From the NCBI GenBank assembly GCA_002345675.1, contig DDWL01000046.1, forward strand, positions 31,927 through 95,926: a stretch of 64,000 nucleotides of DNA, written 5' to 3'. Source of the DNA: Bacteroidales bacterium UBA2287. GTDB taxonomy: Bacteria > Bacteroidota > Bacteroidia > Bacteroidales > Tenuifilaceae. Position 1 is the stretch's first letter; the number at the start of each line of letters is the position of its first letter. Below, piece after piece: positions 42,831 through 52,691 of the stretch. The notes beneath the pieces were generated by a model. That model was not told the origin of the DNA, made no database searches, and saw nothing but the letters and a program-made list of their open reading frames with translations. The translations under genes were made by a program, and so were the position numbers.

Positions 42831-42935
42831 CCATTTTGTTTTTTGGGGTATTCCTTTGCAATAACCCCTATTGCTCTCTATGTTTTCATAGGATGCATAA
42901 TCGTACTATTTTTTAATCCCCTTAAAAAAACAACA

Positions 42936-43421
42936 ATGGACTTGACAATTCTTTTAATAGGAATAGGTGCAGTAGCTGCATTTATTGTTCCTATATTTTT
43001 CCTTCAAAGCGCCAATAGGCGAAAAGATCGAAACAAACAAAAAAATTTCATAAAACTTGCCCAGCAAAATGGGATTGCTATTTCGAAAATCGATTTGTGG
43101 AATGAAAATGCTGTGGGTATTGACCAAAACAAAAAGAAACTTTTCGTTACCAACACGCTAAACGAAAAAACGGTAAACACAACTATCGACCTTTCCGACT
43201 ACGTTTCGTGCAAGCTAGTAAACGATAGTAGAACGGTAAAAACCAAACACAACAAAACCACAATTACTGAACGTATATTATTGGTTTTAAAGCCAGCTAT
43301 ATCAACTAATGCCGAAATGTCAATAGTGTTTTTCGACAAGAATGAAAATATTAACCTTAATAACGAGTTTCAGCTTGCCGAAAGTTGGGAAAAGCTGCTG
43401 AACGAAATTTTAAAGCAGTAA
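42936..43421 (+). CDS. Membrane-anchored protein of unknown function
   Basis: This protein is 162 residues from the ATG at 42936 (MDLTILLIGIGAVAAF); a TTG 93 bases upstream would add a second hydrophobic stretch and cannot be ruled out. One membrane helix (about 3-23) is followed by a basic stretch (NRRKDRNKQKNF) and a soluble beta-rich domain: AVGIDQNKKKLFVTN, DLSDYVSCKLVNDSR, ILLVLKPAISTNAEM. The single helix plus cytoplasmic domain layout resembles membrane-tethered sensor or adaptor proteins. It ends at a strong terminator. Confidence 0.6.
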   Translation: MDLTILLIGIGAVAAFIVPIFFLQSANRRKDRNKQKNFIKLAQQNGIAISKIDLWNENAVGIDQNKKKLFVTNTLNEKTVNTTIDLSDYVSCKLVNDSRTVKTKHNKTTITERILLVLKPAISTNAEMSIVFFDKNENINLNNEFQLAESWEKLLNEILKQ

Positions 43422-43440
43422 GAACTAAGTAAAAGTTATA

Positions 43441-43482
43441 AAAAGATGTAAGACCTTTTCTCAAAAAAGGTTTTACATCTTT
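43441..43482 (+). terminator. Rho-independent terminator
   Basis: A long stem (GATGTAAGACCTTTT with AAAAGGTTTTACATC, one mismatch) has a 4-5 base loop and a T tract through 43486. It ends the two-gene unit of unknown envelope proteins. Confidence 0.85.
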
Positions 43483-43636
43483 TTTTCGTTCAACAAAACA
43501 GGCAACATGCAATCAAAAAACTGATTGAATTTTAGTTTAAAAAGAACTTGAGAAAACAAATCGCCTAAAAAAACTAATTAAGGCAGTGAAGAGGGGCAAA
43601 AATTATTTTAAAGTTTTAAATACAATATTTCGCAAA

Positions 43637-44368
43637 TTAAACATTAAAGAACTTAAGGAGTTCGTCCTTTTTATTTTCGCTTACTTTAATTATAGTTCCG
43701 TTACTCATAAACAGGTTACCGCTTCGTCCCCTTTGGTACTTTGTTACATGATTTAAGTTTACAATACTCGATTTGTGTACCCTAACAAATGATTGGCTTA
43801 TAAGCATTTCCTCGTAAATTGCCAATCGTTTCGACGACATAATTTTTGAGCCATTGGCCAAGTAAAACACCGAGTAGTTCGAATCGGCCTCAATATTTAC
43901 AATTTCCTCAATTTTAATGCAAATTAAGCCATCGAGGGTCGAAATAAATATCCTGTCGGTGAACTTTTCGGGAGTGTTACTCTTTGCCGAATTTAAAAGG
44001 TCTCTTTGCTCTAACTTCTTCCTTGCTTTTGCAATGGCTTCCTTCAAATCCTTTGCATCGTAAGGTTTAAGTATATAGTCAACAGCCGAATTTTTTAACG
44101 CCTTAAGGGCGTACTCGCTATGCGATGTGGTAACGATTACCTCAAATTTTTCGGAGTTTGTTTTGTCGAAAATATCAAATCCGCTCTCGGCATTTAGGTT
44201 TATATCGAGAAAAACCAATTTTGGCTTTTCGCCATTTATAAGGGCTACCGCCTCATCGAGAGTATTTGCTACGCCTATAAGCTCAATATCGCAATATAAA
44301 CTGCAAAGGAATTCTTTTAAAAAAGTAGCCGATTTTTGGTTATCCTCAACAATTAAAGTCCTAATCAT
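43637..44368 (-). CDS. LytTR-family response regulator
   Basis: In this 243-residue protein the receiver (1-120) has D9 in IVEDNQ, phospho-acceptor D55 in LVFLDINLNA and the KPYD loop lysine near 101. The LytTR DNA-binding domain (about 142-240) has FYLANGSKIMSSKRLAIYEEML and FVRVHKSSIVNLNHVTKY, the family signature. Its gene lies downstream of, and on the same strand as, the propeller sensor kinase at 44548 (179-bp gap), which is its likely partner. Confidence 0.92.
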   Translation of the reverse strand: MIRTLIVEDNQKSATFLKEFLCSLYCDIELIGVANTLDEAVALINGEKPKLVFLDINLNAESGFDIFDKTNSEKFEVIVTTSHSEYALKALKNSAVDYILKPYDAKDLKEAIAKARKKLEQRDLLNSAKSNTPEKFTDRIFISTLDGLICIKIEEIVNIEADSNYSVFYLANGSKIMSSKRLAIYEEMLISQSFVRVHKSSIVNLNHVTKYQRGRSGNLFMSNGTIIKVSENKKDELLKFFNV

Positions 44369-44547
44369 TGCAATTTTAGTTTTTAAAAATTGTTCGGTTT
44401 ATCACGCTTTACAGTAGCAATACCGTTAAAATTGAGGCTAATATAAGAAACGTTTTCTTATGATTGTCATTGTTTACAGCATACTTTTTAATGAAGCAAA
44501 AATGCCAAATATTGGTTGAATTACATACCTTTGGGAATCAGGCTAAT

Positions 44548-47500
44548 TCAGCTTTTCGATGCTCTATATGCAATTTTTAGATTGACGGTAGTTCCAATCG
44601 GATTATTGCTCCCATCGAAATTATCTATAATTTCAAAATGAGTGCCTTTTTTCCCTTCCTGCTGAAGCTGAAGTACAATGCCTTTTTTTGTTAGCTCAAT
44701 GCCAACCGACTGGTGCGATTTTTTCTTAATATTATTCAACTCTGCTGCTTTTGCCCTGCCAATTCCATTATCAGTTAATACGCATCGTAAGTATTTCTGT
44801 TCCTTGTGAATATCGAGCTGAAGTTTCATGTTTTTATTTCGTGGTGCCAAGCCATGAATTATTGCATTCTCAATAAAGGGTTGAAGCAGCATTGGCGAAA
44901 TTTCAATTTTCTCGGTATCAATATTCTCGTCAACCGTTATAGTAAAATCGATTGCCTCGTCGAGGTTTACCGATTCGATTGAAACGAAAGTATTGTAAAA
45001 ATCGACAGCTTCGCTAAGGGTAATATATTCAATTCGCGAATAGTCTAAGCACATTCTCATTAGTTTTGCATAAACCGACAAGTGTTTCAATGTAACTTGC
45101 TTTGTATTAACGAGTACCGAATATTGAATTGATGTAAGGGTATTGAAAATAAAATGCGGATTTAGTTGGGAACGCAGAAGGTCGAACTCAACTTTATTAA
45201 TGCGGAACTTTAAAATTTTTCGACGAATATAAAGATGAATAATAGTTCCAACAATAAGGCAAGCAAACAGAACAACCAGAAGCTTAAACAACGTGGTTTG
45301 GTAATAGGCTGGTCCAATATTAACCACCACTTCGATTTCTTGCTGATTCTGCGAATCATCGGTTTTAAAACCAATTAGTTTGAAAATATATTTTCCTGGA
45401 GGCACATTTGTGTAGGTTGCCCTAGGGTTTTGCCCATCGGTTAAACGGACAGCCCTGTCGAAATTCAGCAACTGGTACTTATACTGGTGTGCAGCGGGAT
45501 TTCTGTAATCCTGCAGGGCAAACTCGAAGGTAAAGAAGTTTTGGTTGTAATTTATGTTTATTGTATCGCTGTCCGACAATTCAAAGAATGCATTTTTATC
45601 GAAAATTCGAAATTCGTTTATCCTTAACGGGTAACTAATTGTATCCCGTTTAATGCTATCGGGATGAAAGTAGGTAATGCCGTGCTTGCTGCCAAACAGA
45701 ATCCAGTTGTTCGAAGTTTTTGTGCCGCACTTATAGTTAAAGTCGGTTGCATAAGGGCCACTTTTTACGCTGTAGTTTCTCATCGAAAAATCGCTTCCAT
45801 CGACAAATGTAATTCCCTCCTTTGTGGTTAACCAAAAATTATTGCGATGATCCTTTATAACAGCACAAATATGATCCGTAGGAAGCCCTTCTGTTTTGCT
45901 AAAATGCTGGTATTCCTTTGTTTTCTTATTATAAATGTAAAACCCATTTGTAGTTGTGCCAACAAACAACCTATTGCTATCGACCTCCAGTATGTTCCAA
46001 ACGGAATTAAATAATTTATTAGCAGCATTCTTATCGGGAATACATTCTTCAATATCGATACGAGTAGAATCGGGTGAAAAATTCGCTTTATACAAACCCT
46101 CCCCGCCCAGCCAAACCTGATTATTATTATCCTTATAAAGGGTATGAACCAATTTGGGGGCATTACTAATTACTACTGTGGAGTCCCTTACTATTCTACC
46201 CCCTTCGATAACCACTTTTGATAGCGCTGGTTCTGACAGCGTGCCTATTAGCACTCCATTTGAAATTTCAACACCCGACCAGCAGGGGACTGGGCTGTAT
46301 AAATATTCACTTGTAATCTTTTGCTTTTTAGCATTTAAATAATATAGAGAAGTATGCGAAACGCATAATAAATTGCTATCCTTAAGCTCAACAATCTGAT
46401 TGGTTAATTTTGCCCTTATTGGAAAATTAACTATTTTAAAACCTTCCTTTGGATTGTCGATAAAGCTATTGAAGTTCGATATTTTAAATACAGGCCCACC
46501 TTTAACCCCAACCCATAAATTGTTTTTGCTATCAATTGTTAGGCCCCTTACATATTCAATGGGTAAGCCATTATTGCTGTCGAGAACATGAAAAGGGCTC
46601 TGCGGCAAAACCTTATGTAATCCTTGGTTTGATCCTATCCAAATGGTCCCATCACTTTCAATTAACCCACAGGAATAAATTACATTCTTAACGTTGCTAT
46701 TAAATTCCGTTTTAAAATTTACACTAGTTATTTGTTTAAAGTTTTTGTCGAATTTTGTAATCATCTGATCTTCTACTAAAAACAGGCTTTCGTCGTTGCA
46801 AAACAACGTCCCCTTTCCATCCTTTATTTTTTTTAAGGAATACTCTTTACTGGTTGACAAATCGAACCTTTCAATTTCCCAACCTTTAAAAGTATTTAAC
46901 CTTTTACTAAAAATATTTTTTTGAAAAAAAGTATTGCCATAATAAGAGTCTATTAATTGTATAGGAAACTCTTCGTAAGTGTTACTCTTAATACTATACT
47001 TTAAATACGACCTATTATATCTTAAAATAATATATTCACCTTTTTCAATATATAAAATACCCGATGTAGTTTGCCATCTGTTGTTTAAAATGTCTATTCT
47101 TTTGAATTTTCCATTGTTAATATTAAATCGGTTTAAACCAAGATATGTGGTAATCCAGTATATGCTATCGTTTTCTTGGTATATGGATGAAGCATTATCG
47201 CTTATAGCATCGGGGTTGTTTGGATCGGGAATGTAGTTTACCCACCTATTGGTTTTACGATAATATATCGATAGGCCAGCAGCACCAAATAGCATATTCC
47301 CTTTACTGTCCTCAAACATGGTGGTAACCACATCGCCCGAAATGCTGTTGCTGACGACGTTGTGCTTAAAAATTGTGAACTTGTTGCCATCGTACTTGGC
47401 CAGCCCGTAAAGCGTTCCAATCCATATATAGCCTTTCGAATCCTTATGCATGCAAGTTATACTGTTGCTTGGGAGTCCGTTGTTTACAGTATATACTTCA

Positions 47501-47637
47501 GCAAACAAATCTTCCTCTTGGGCATAAATTGCCTTTATTGGCATTAAGAGAAAGATGTAAAGGAATGAGATTAGAAAACCTGAAAATTTCATTAATTGCA
47601 ACAGTATTAATGCAATGGTATTTTTTTTCGTAACCAT
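44548..47637 (-). CDS. Two-component propeller sensor fused to LytS-type kinase
   Basis: This 1029-residue protein has a signal peptide in the first about 38 residues; an internal ATG at 47592 would give a cleaner signal (MKFSGFLISFLYIFLL). A two-bladed-propeller region (about 40-720) contains repeats of the type GLPSNSITCMHKDSKGYIWIG. It is followed by a Y_Y_Y domain (about 725-790, PPGKYIFKLIGF), a membrane helix (about 800-822) and a His_kinase domain with H828 in SQLNPHFIFNTL and the N box ENAIIHGLAP. It differs from classic HTCS proteins because it ends in a LytS-type kinase without a DNA-binding domain. The LytTR regulator downstream completes the pathway. Ligands of such sensors are often glycans, but none is indicated here. 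Confidence 0.9.
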   Translation of the reverse strand: MVTKKNTIALILLQLMKFSGFLISFLYIFLLMPIKAIYAQEEDLFAEVYTVNNGLPSNSITCMHKDSKGYIWIGTLYGLAKYDGNKFTIFKHNVVSNSISGDVVTTMFEDSKGNMLFGAAGLSIYYRKTNRWVNYIPDPNNPDAISDNASSIYQENDSIYWITTYLGLNRFNINNGKFKRIDILNNRWQTTSGILYIEKGEYIILRYNRSYLKYSIKSNTYEEFPIQLIDSYYGNTFFQKNIFSKRLNTFKGWEIERFDLSTSKEYSLKKIKDGKGTLFCNDESLFLVEDQMITKFDKNFKQITSVNFKTEFNSNVKNVIYSCGLIESDGTIWIGSNQGLHKVLPQSPFHVLDSNNGLPIEYVRGLTIDSKNNLWVGVKGGPVFKISNFNSFIDNPKEGFKIVNFPIRAKLTNQIVELKDSNLLCVSHTSLYYLNAKKQKITSEYLYSPVPCWSGVEISNGVLIGTLSEPALSKVVIEGGRIVRDSTVVISNAPKLVHTLYKDNNNQVWLGGEGLYKANFSPDSTRIDIEECIPDKNAANKLFNSVWNILEVDSNRLFVGTTTNGFYIYNKKTKEYQHFSKTEGLPTDHICAVIKDHRNNFWLTTKEGITFVDGSDFSMRNYSVKSGPYATDFNYKCGTKTSNNWILFGSKHGITYFHPDSIKRDTISYPLRINEFRIFDKNAFFELSDSDTININYNQNFFTFEFALQDYRNPAAHQYKYQLLNFDRAVRLTDGQNPRATYTNVPPGKYIFKLIGFKTDDSQNQQEIEVVVNIGPAYYQTTLFKLLVVLFACLIVGTIIHLYIRRKILKFRINKVEFDLLRSQLNPHFIFNTLTSIQYSVLVNTKQVTLKHLSVYAKLMRMCLDYSRIEYITLSEAVDFYNTFVSIESVNLDEAIDFTITVDENIDTEKIEISPMLLQPFIENAIIHGLAPRNKNMKLQLDIHKEQKYLRCVLTDNGIGRAKAAELNNIKKKSHQSVGIELTKKGIVLQLQQEGKKGTHFEIIDNFDGSNNPIGTTVNLKIAYRASKS

Positions 47638-48004
47638 AACCCTAACCTAGTTAAACCAATATGGCAAAAAGGGTTGGTAAAACAGGGGTAAAAGTAATGT
47701 TTTTAGCTCAACAATGCTCATATACAGGCGAAAACATGCTATTTCCCTTCTTATTTTGCCCACAAAGTATTTTAGTTGTTGGTTTTTATGACATTACGGA
47801 TTGGTGTATAAAAACTACGCGTTTACGAACTCGGAATACGTGGTGGTAATAAAGTAATTGCAAGCCGCGAACCAATTACTTTCCTTTGTCAAATAGTAAT
47901 GCTGACGTATTAGCTACTTAGTTGGGGTCATTTTTATAAAGATGACAACAATTTTAAAATACTCATATTTGATTATTAAAAATAACAATGAATTACAATT
48001 TTAA
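47638..48004. other. Intergenic region, nothing identified
   Basis: This 367-bp stretch between divergent genes is AT-rich and shows no convincing promoter box, hairpin or repeat. A 62-codon frame at 47661-47849 has no family resemblance or start signal and is considered spurious. Confidence 0.5.
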
Positions 48005-48373
48005 ATGAATCAAATGAGTTTAAAAACATTGGAAATTAATGAGTTATTGCTTCGAAAAGTTGTCAGCGTTGCTCAATTTGAATCGGAAGTCGACTTGGGA
48101 GTTAATCCGAAATGTTTAAACCAAGCAAATACCGGGTATTTAACAGAACAAGATTTCGATTACATTAATAGGGTATGTGTTCTTGTTGATAAACGATTGA
48201 AAGACTCAAATTGGTTAACAAAAACAATAGATTCAATTGTCAATAAATCGGCAATTAATCGAGAGATAATAACAGGAATAAGGTTTGATAATGAGTTATT
48301 TAAAGGTGGAAGAGGTGTTTTGGAATCTTATATAAATGAAAGTTGCCTTGAATGCTATAGAGTAGAATATTAA
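48005..48373 (+). CDS. Hypothetical protein, unrecognised
   Basis: This 122-residue protein is mostly charged and helical by eye (LKTLEINELLLRKVV, DKRLKDSNWLTKTIDSIVN). It contains four cysteines (CLNQ, CVLVD, CLECY) with no clear binding motif. An internal ATG at 48014 is possible. It is AT-rich compared with its neighbours and has no partner in the immediate context. I do not recognise a family. Confidence 0.5.
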   Translation: MNQMSLKTLEINELLLRKVVSVAQFESEVDLGVNPKCLNQANTGYLTEQDFDYINRVCVLVDKRLKDSNWLTKTIDSIVNKSAINREIITGIRFDNELFKGGRGVLESYINESCLECYRVEY

Positions 48374-48498
48374 AATGCTTGCAAAGAATAAAGATATAGT
48401 TAGAAATATTTAAAACGTTTCACCAAATGTTATTTATATTAATTTAAAAAGTAACACGAAAGTTTAGGTTTTATCATTTAAAATTGGAGCAGTTATAA

Positions 48499-48525
48499 GG
48501 GGAAGGGGCATTTAGCCCCTTTTCC
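48499..48525. terminator. Terminator-like hairpin between convergent genes
   Basis: The stem AAGGGGC / GCCCCTT extends by G-U pairs to 11 positions around loop ATTTA. It lies between the convergent hypothetical gene and the FAD oxidoreductase gene; the T tract is short. Confidence 0.55.
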
Positions 48526-48617
48526 ATTGGGTTTGGATTGACTACGTCGAGCTCGCAAAGGGCGTTCGGTTGTAACCCCAAAGTGACTTGGATTTGATAA
48601 ATTACATCGAGTTCACG

Positions 48618-49832
48618 TTATTTTAACTTTCCTGCAATAAAACCTGTTGTCCATGCTGCTTGTAAATTGTAGCCTCCTGTAATTGCATCAATATCCAAAA
48701 CTTCGCCGGCAAAGTAGAGGTTTTTGCATACTTTGCTTTGCATTGTATTCATATCAACACTCTGCAAGCTAACGCCTCCACAGGTTACGTACTCCTCGGT
48801 AAAAGTCGATTTTCCGTTAACCTCATAAATGTCGTTGGTTAATACGGTAAGCAACTTGTTAATGCCCTTTTTGCCTAATTCGCACCATTTTTTTGTTTCG
48901 GGTATTTCAGCTTTGCTTAAAAGAAAAAGCCAAAGCCTCTCCGATAGGCCGTAAGGCCTAATGTTGGCAACCATTTTTTTCGAATGCTCGCTAACAATTG
49001 CGTTTAAATCGTCGGTAACTAAGTCGTTATTTTGCTCATTTGCCCAGTTAACCTGAATTTTAAAATTGTACTCCCTTTCGCTTAGCTCGCGCGCTCCGTA
49101 CGACGAAAGTTTCAGTATTGCTGGGCCACTCATGCCCCAATGCGTAATTAGCAGTGCTCCTTCCGATCGTATTTTGGTTGCCTGAATGCTAACCTGAACA
49201 TTTTCGACCACAATTCCCATAAGCTTTGTAATTGGTTCGGCTGGCATGGTAAACGAGAAAAGCGAGGGAACTGGGCTTTCAATTTTATGATTGAGTACTT
49301 CGAGCCATTTTAGGCCTTCCATTTTTGGCGAACCGCCCGTTGTAACTATAACCTTATCGAAAATTTGGGGTTGCAGGTCGCTACTTGTAAAGCTTATTTC
49401 CAACTTATCGTTTATGGGAACTATTGCCTTAACGCCCCTTTCGGTTTCAATGGAAATTTTCAACCTTTTTGCTTCGCTTAAAAAGCAATCGATAATGCTT
49501 TGCGAATCCTGCGATGCAGGAAAAACGCAGCCATCGCTTTGGGTTACCAACGGTACCCCACTCGACTCGAACCACTCAAAGGCATCTTTATTGCTGAAAG
49601 CGTGAAACGCTTTTTTAAGCTCTCTCCCACCCCTTGGGTATGCTTTACAAAGCTCCGAAATTGAGCCGCAGCCATTGGTAACATTGCAGCGCCCACCTCC
49701 CGAAATTTTTACCTTTGCAAGTACCCTTTGCGATTTTTCAAAAATAGTAATCGATGCATGTGGGTAATTCTCCTTTGCTGCAATAGCCGAAAAAAATCCA
49801 GCCGCTCCTCCGCCGATAATTCCAATTTTCAT
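48618..49832 (-). CDS. HI0933-family FAD-dependent oxidoreductase
   Basis: This 404-residue protein has an N-terminal FAD dinucleotide-binding loop GIIGGGAAGFFSA and the family signatures KISGGGRCNVTN (about 42-53), VIVTTGGSPKMEG and the C-terminal GEVLDIDAITGGYNLQAA. It belongs to the YhiN/BaiN-type NAD(P)/FAD-dependent group; no specific reaction is established for most members. The length is normal. The start (MKIGIIGGGAAG) puts the nucleotide loop in the usual position. It is likely transcribed alone. Confidence 0.9.
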   Translation of the reverse strand: MKIGIIGGGAAGFFSAIAAKENYPHASITIFEKSQRVLAKVKISGGGRCNVTNGCGSISELCKAYPRGGRELKKAFHAFSNKDAFEWFESSGVPLVTQSDGCVFPASQDSQSIIDCFLSEAKRLKISIETERGVKAIVPINDKLEISFTSSDLQPQIFDKVIVTTGGSPKMEGLKWLEVLNHKIESPVPSLFSFTMPAEPITKLMGIVVENVQVSIQATKIRSEGALLITHWGMSGPAILKLSSYGARELSEREYNFKIQVNWANEQNNDLVTDDLNAIVSEHSKKMVANIRPYGLSERLWLFLLSKAEIPETKKWCELGKKGINKLLTVLTNDIYEVNGKSTFTEEYVTCGGVSLQSVDMNTMQSKVCKNLYFAGEVLDIDAITGGYNLQAAWTTGFIAGKLK

Positions 49833-50087
49833 TTACTAAATAATCGATTAATTTAAAAACAGCCATAAAGGTAATGGTTTAAAAAATATGTTTTTACTCG
49901 ATTTTTACCTCCGTAAAATTATGCTTCACTTTATTTGCGATTTTAGAGACTATTATTCTCAAATAAAATGTCGTTTTGTAATCGAAAAAAAATACCTTCG
50001 TAGCGTTTTATTAAAATCATAACCATATTTGAACACTTTAAAAAACATATTATGAATTTTTTAAATGCTTTTAAATTTAATGCAATG

Positions 50088-51056
50088 AGAGGCATTAAGG
50101 CAATAATTATTATTTGTTTTTTTCTTTTCAGCCAAACAGTTTTTTGTCAGAATTCAACAGACACAGGTGGTGCAACATTTAAACGCAGCTATATCTCAAA
50201 AAACAAAAAAACTAAAACTAAAGACTTAGAAAAAAAATACGGAACTATTGAAAATATTTACTGGACAAATAACTACATTAAATTTGTTTATCTTTTCAAA
50301 TCCGATACACTAAAAGAAATTCATCAGAGATACAATGAAGGAAAAAAATACATGACGCTTGATTATAGCCAATATTTTACAAAAAGTGATATTAAAAAGG
50401 ATTCTACAGGTACTTTCGAAAAGCAAGATACTATTTCTACTGTAAATGGAATTTTATGCGACATATATTCTAATCCCACTAGAACAATAACTGCTTATAT
50501 TACAAAAGACAGTTCTAGTTCAATAAACATGGCTCCAAACTATAGGGATTTGCAAAAAATGATTTACGAAAGAGAGAATTATACCACACTAATAGAGAAA
50601 GTGTCTCAATTAAGCATTTCCACTGCATCGCAGATTTTTTCAATTGACTCGAGTTTAATTGTTTCGCCGTACACCGATTGTTTAAACTATAACGATTTAA
50701 TGAAAAACCTTAAAGGGACAAACGGATGCTATGAAAAAAACAAAAAAAATTACCCAAGTTACTTAACATCTAATCAAATTGAAGGGAAAATTAATTTGTA
50801 TTTTATAGTAAATAGCGATGGTAGAGCTGTTAACCCAGTAGTTAACCCAGTTTACTTTAGATATTTCTACAAATACGAAAATATTTCAAGTTCAAAAAAA
50901 ATCAATCGAATTAATCGAAGAATTAAAAAAGACATAATCAAGAGTTATACTGAATGCATCTCCTCTATACAGTTCGACATTCCAATGTCTTTAGGCGGGC
51001 CAATAAATGTACCTGTTAAGCTTCCTTTATTACTAAATGTAAATGGGCGCGATTAA
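50088..51056 (+). CDS. Secreted hypothetical protein with TonB-C-like end
   Basis: This protein is about 322 residues from the ATG at 50088; an ATG 36 bases upstream (MNFLNAFKFNAMRG) also reads into the same signal peptide (IIIICFFLFSQTVFCQ). The mature protein is Lys/Asn/Tyr-rich. Near residues 230-260 (IEGKINLYFIVNSDGRAVNPVVN) it resembles the strand-turn-strand of TonB_C-type domains, though the rest does not fit well. No confident family. It is AT-rich with long runs of AAA codons. Confidence 0.6.
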   Translation, partial: RGIKAIIIICFFLFSQTVFCQNSTDTGGATFKRSYISKNKKTKTKDLEKKYGTIENIYWTNNYIKFVYLFKSDTLKEIHQRYNEGKKYMTLDYSQYFTKSDIKKDSTGTFEKQDTISTVNGILCDIYSNPTRTITAYITKDSSSSINMAPNYRDLQKMIYERENYTTLIEKVSQLSISTASQIFSIDSSLIVSPYTDCLNYNDLMKNLKGTNGCYEKNKKNYPSYLTSNQIEGKINLYFIVNSDGRAVNPVVNPVYFRYFYKYENISSSKKINRINRRIKKDIIKSYTECISSIQFDIPMSLGGPINVPVKLPLLLNVNGRD

Positions 51057-51200
51057 TAGCGTGAGACTTTATTGGTTTAATCAAGGTACACTTTATTAAA
51101 AGCTATTGAACAAATATCAATGTTCAATTAAAATATAATAAGTTATCCACCCATTTTATTAACCCACAACCTACATATTAATTTCTCGAACAATAATTTT

Positions 51201-51208
51201 TACCTTTG
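51201..51208 (+). promoter_or_regulatory. Predicted -7 box of beta-helix lipoprotein gene
   Basis: TACCTTTG is a perfect TAnnTTTG. The predicted start near 51212 gives a 32-base leader for the ATG at 51244, and only 8 bases for an alternative ATG at 51220, which supports the later start. Confidence 0.5.
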
Positions 51209-51243
51209 TCCGTATAATTATGGTTCACATCAACTGTTTAGCA

Positions 51244-52683
51244 ATGCGTCGTACTTTATCATTTTTTATAGCTACAATTCTTATAAGTATTTCAATTGCT
51301 TCGTGCGAAAGGGATAACTTTTCGACCGACCCAAGCCTAAAACTCGAGTTTAGCACCGACACCATGCTGTTCGACACGGTGTTTACTACCATTGGCAGCG
51401 CAACCCGTAGGTTTAAGGTTTACAACCGCAATAGTAACAACTTAACCATAACCAGCGTTAAACTGGCAAAGGGTAACCAATCGTTTTTTCGATTGAACGT
51501 TGATGGACAGGCAACTACCGACGCCCGCGACATTTCGCTTCGCAGCGGCGATAGCCTTTTTATATTTGTCGAAGTTAATGTCGACCCTACCAACCAAAAC
51601 TCGCCACTTTTTATTTCCGATTCCATTGTTTTTGAAACCAACCGAAATGTTCAGGATGTTAAACTTATTGCCTGGGGGCAAGATGTGGTTTTATTCAATG
51701 CCGACTCGTTACTTACCAACACTGTTTTTAGTGCCGATAAACCATACCTAATTTATAAATATTTATGGGTTTACCCTGGGGTTGAACTTAAAATAAATGC
51801 TGGTGCTAAGCTATACTTCCATAGTAATGCTTGGCTTTATGTCGATGGGAAACTGACCATTAATGGACAACCCGAAAACCCTGTTGTTTTTGAGGGCGAT
51901 CGACTTGAAGCCTTCTACAAAGATAAGCCAGGCCAATGGGGGGGAATATGGCTAACAACCAACAGCGTTAATAACTTCATTAACTGGGCAGTAATAAAAA
52001 ATGCAATTGCTGGAATTAATATTTTTCCATACGCAAATCAAAGCAACAGGACTCTGGTAATTAATAATTCGATAATAAAAAATATGAGCTATATGGCAAT
52101 TGATGCAAGGGGGGCTTGGATTGATGCAGGAAATTGTCTTTTTGCTAATAGTAAAGAAATGTGCCTTTCGTTGGCAGGTGGCATTTATCGGTTTAACCAC
52201 TGCACCATTGCAAATTACTGGGGACAATACGTAAATCGAACAGGTCCAGCACTGCTACTGGCAAATTATTTCGTTTATAAACAAAATTCCGACGAAATTC
52301 AATTAGTTGAATACGGAATGGACGAAACTTATTTTAGAAACTCAATTATTTATGGATCGAGAGAAAAAGAAATTGAGCTGGTAAGTTCTTACTACGAACA
52401 ACAAATAAATGCACCTTTTAACTTTTTATTCGAAAATACAATTTTAAGAGTTGATGCATCGACCAATCTTACCGACGAAAATCGTTTTAAAAATATTCTT
52501 ACCGAAAATCCAAAATTCATTAAGCCTTTCGAAAGTAATTTTCAACTCGACACGCTAAGCCCAGCTAAGGATTTTGGACTAATTAATTCGGCATTACTTT
52601 TTCCATTCGACCTTAACAATGTTAGTCGTACTAGCGATACTGGCCCCGACTTGGGTGCTTTCGAAAGGGTTGAACTTCGATAA
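51244..52683 (+). CDS. Right-handed beta-helix lipoprotein
   Basis: This protein is 479 residues from the ATG at 51244, which opens the signal peptide; the lipobox ISIASCER gives the lipidated Cys near residue 21. The N-terminal half (about 30-160) is an Ig-like repeat (FRLNVDGQATTDARDISLRSGDSLFIFVEV). The second half (about 165-470) is a pectate-lyase/right-handed beta-helix region: KLYFHSNAWLYVDGKLTINGQ, GIWLTTNSVNNFINWAVIKN, NCLFANSKEMCLSLAGG, with an ending AKDFGLINSALLF. It probably binds carbohydrate or cell-surface partners; no enzyme motif is certain. The methyltransferase gene follows 8 bp after the stop. Confidence 0.8.
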   Translation: MRRTLSFFIATILISISIASCERDNFSTDPSLKLEFSTDTMLFDTVFTTIGSATRRFKVYNRNSNNLTITSVKLAKGNQSFFRLNVDGQATTDARDISLRSGDSLFIFVEVNVDPTNQNSPLFISDSIVFETNRNVQDVKLIAWGQDVVLFNADSLLTNTVFSADKPYLIYKYLWVYPGVELKINAGAKLYFHSNAWLYVDGKLTINGQPENPVVFEGDRLEAFYKDKPGQWGGIWLTTNSVNNFINWAVIKNAIAGINIFPYANQSNRTLVINNSIIKNMSYMAIDARGAWIDAGNCLFANSKEMCLSLAGGIYRFNHCTIANYWGQYVNRTGPALLLANYFVYKQNSDEIQLVEYGMDETYFRNSIIYGSREKEIELVSSYYEQQINAPFNFLFENTILRVDASTNLTDENRFKNILTENPKFIKPFESNFQLDTLSPAKDFGLINSALLFPFDLNNVSRTSDTGPDLGAFERVELR

Positions 52684-52691
52684 AAAATGGT

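Noticed and set aside
47661..47849. 62-codon frame between the propeller kinase and the next gene
   Set aside because: No recognisable domain, no ribosome-binding or promoter signal, and isolated in a non-coding region.
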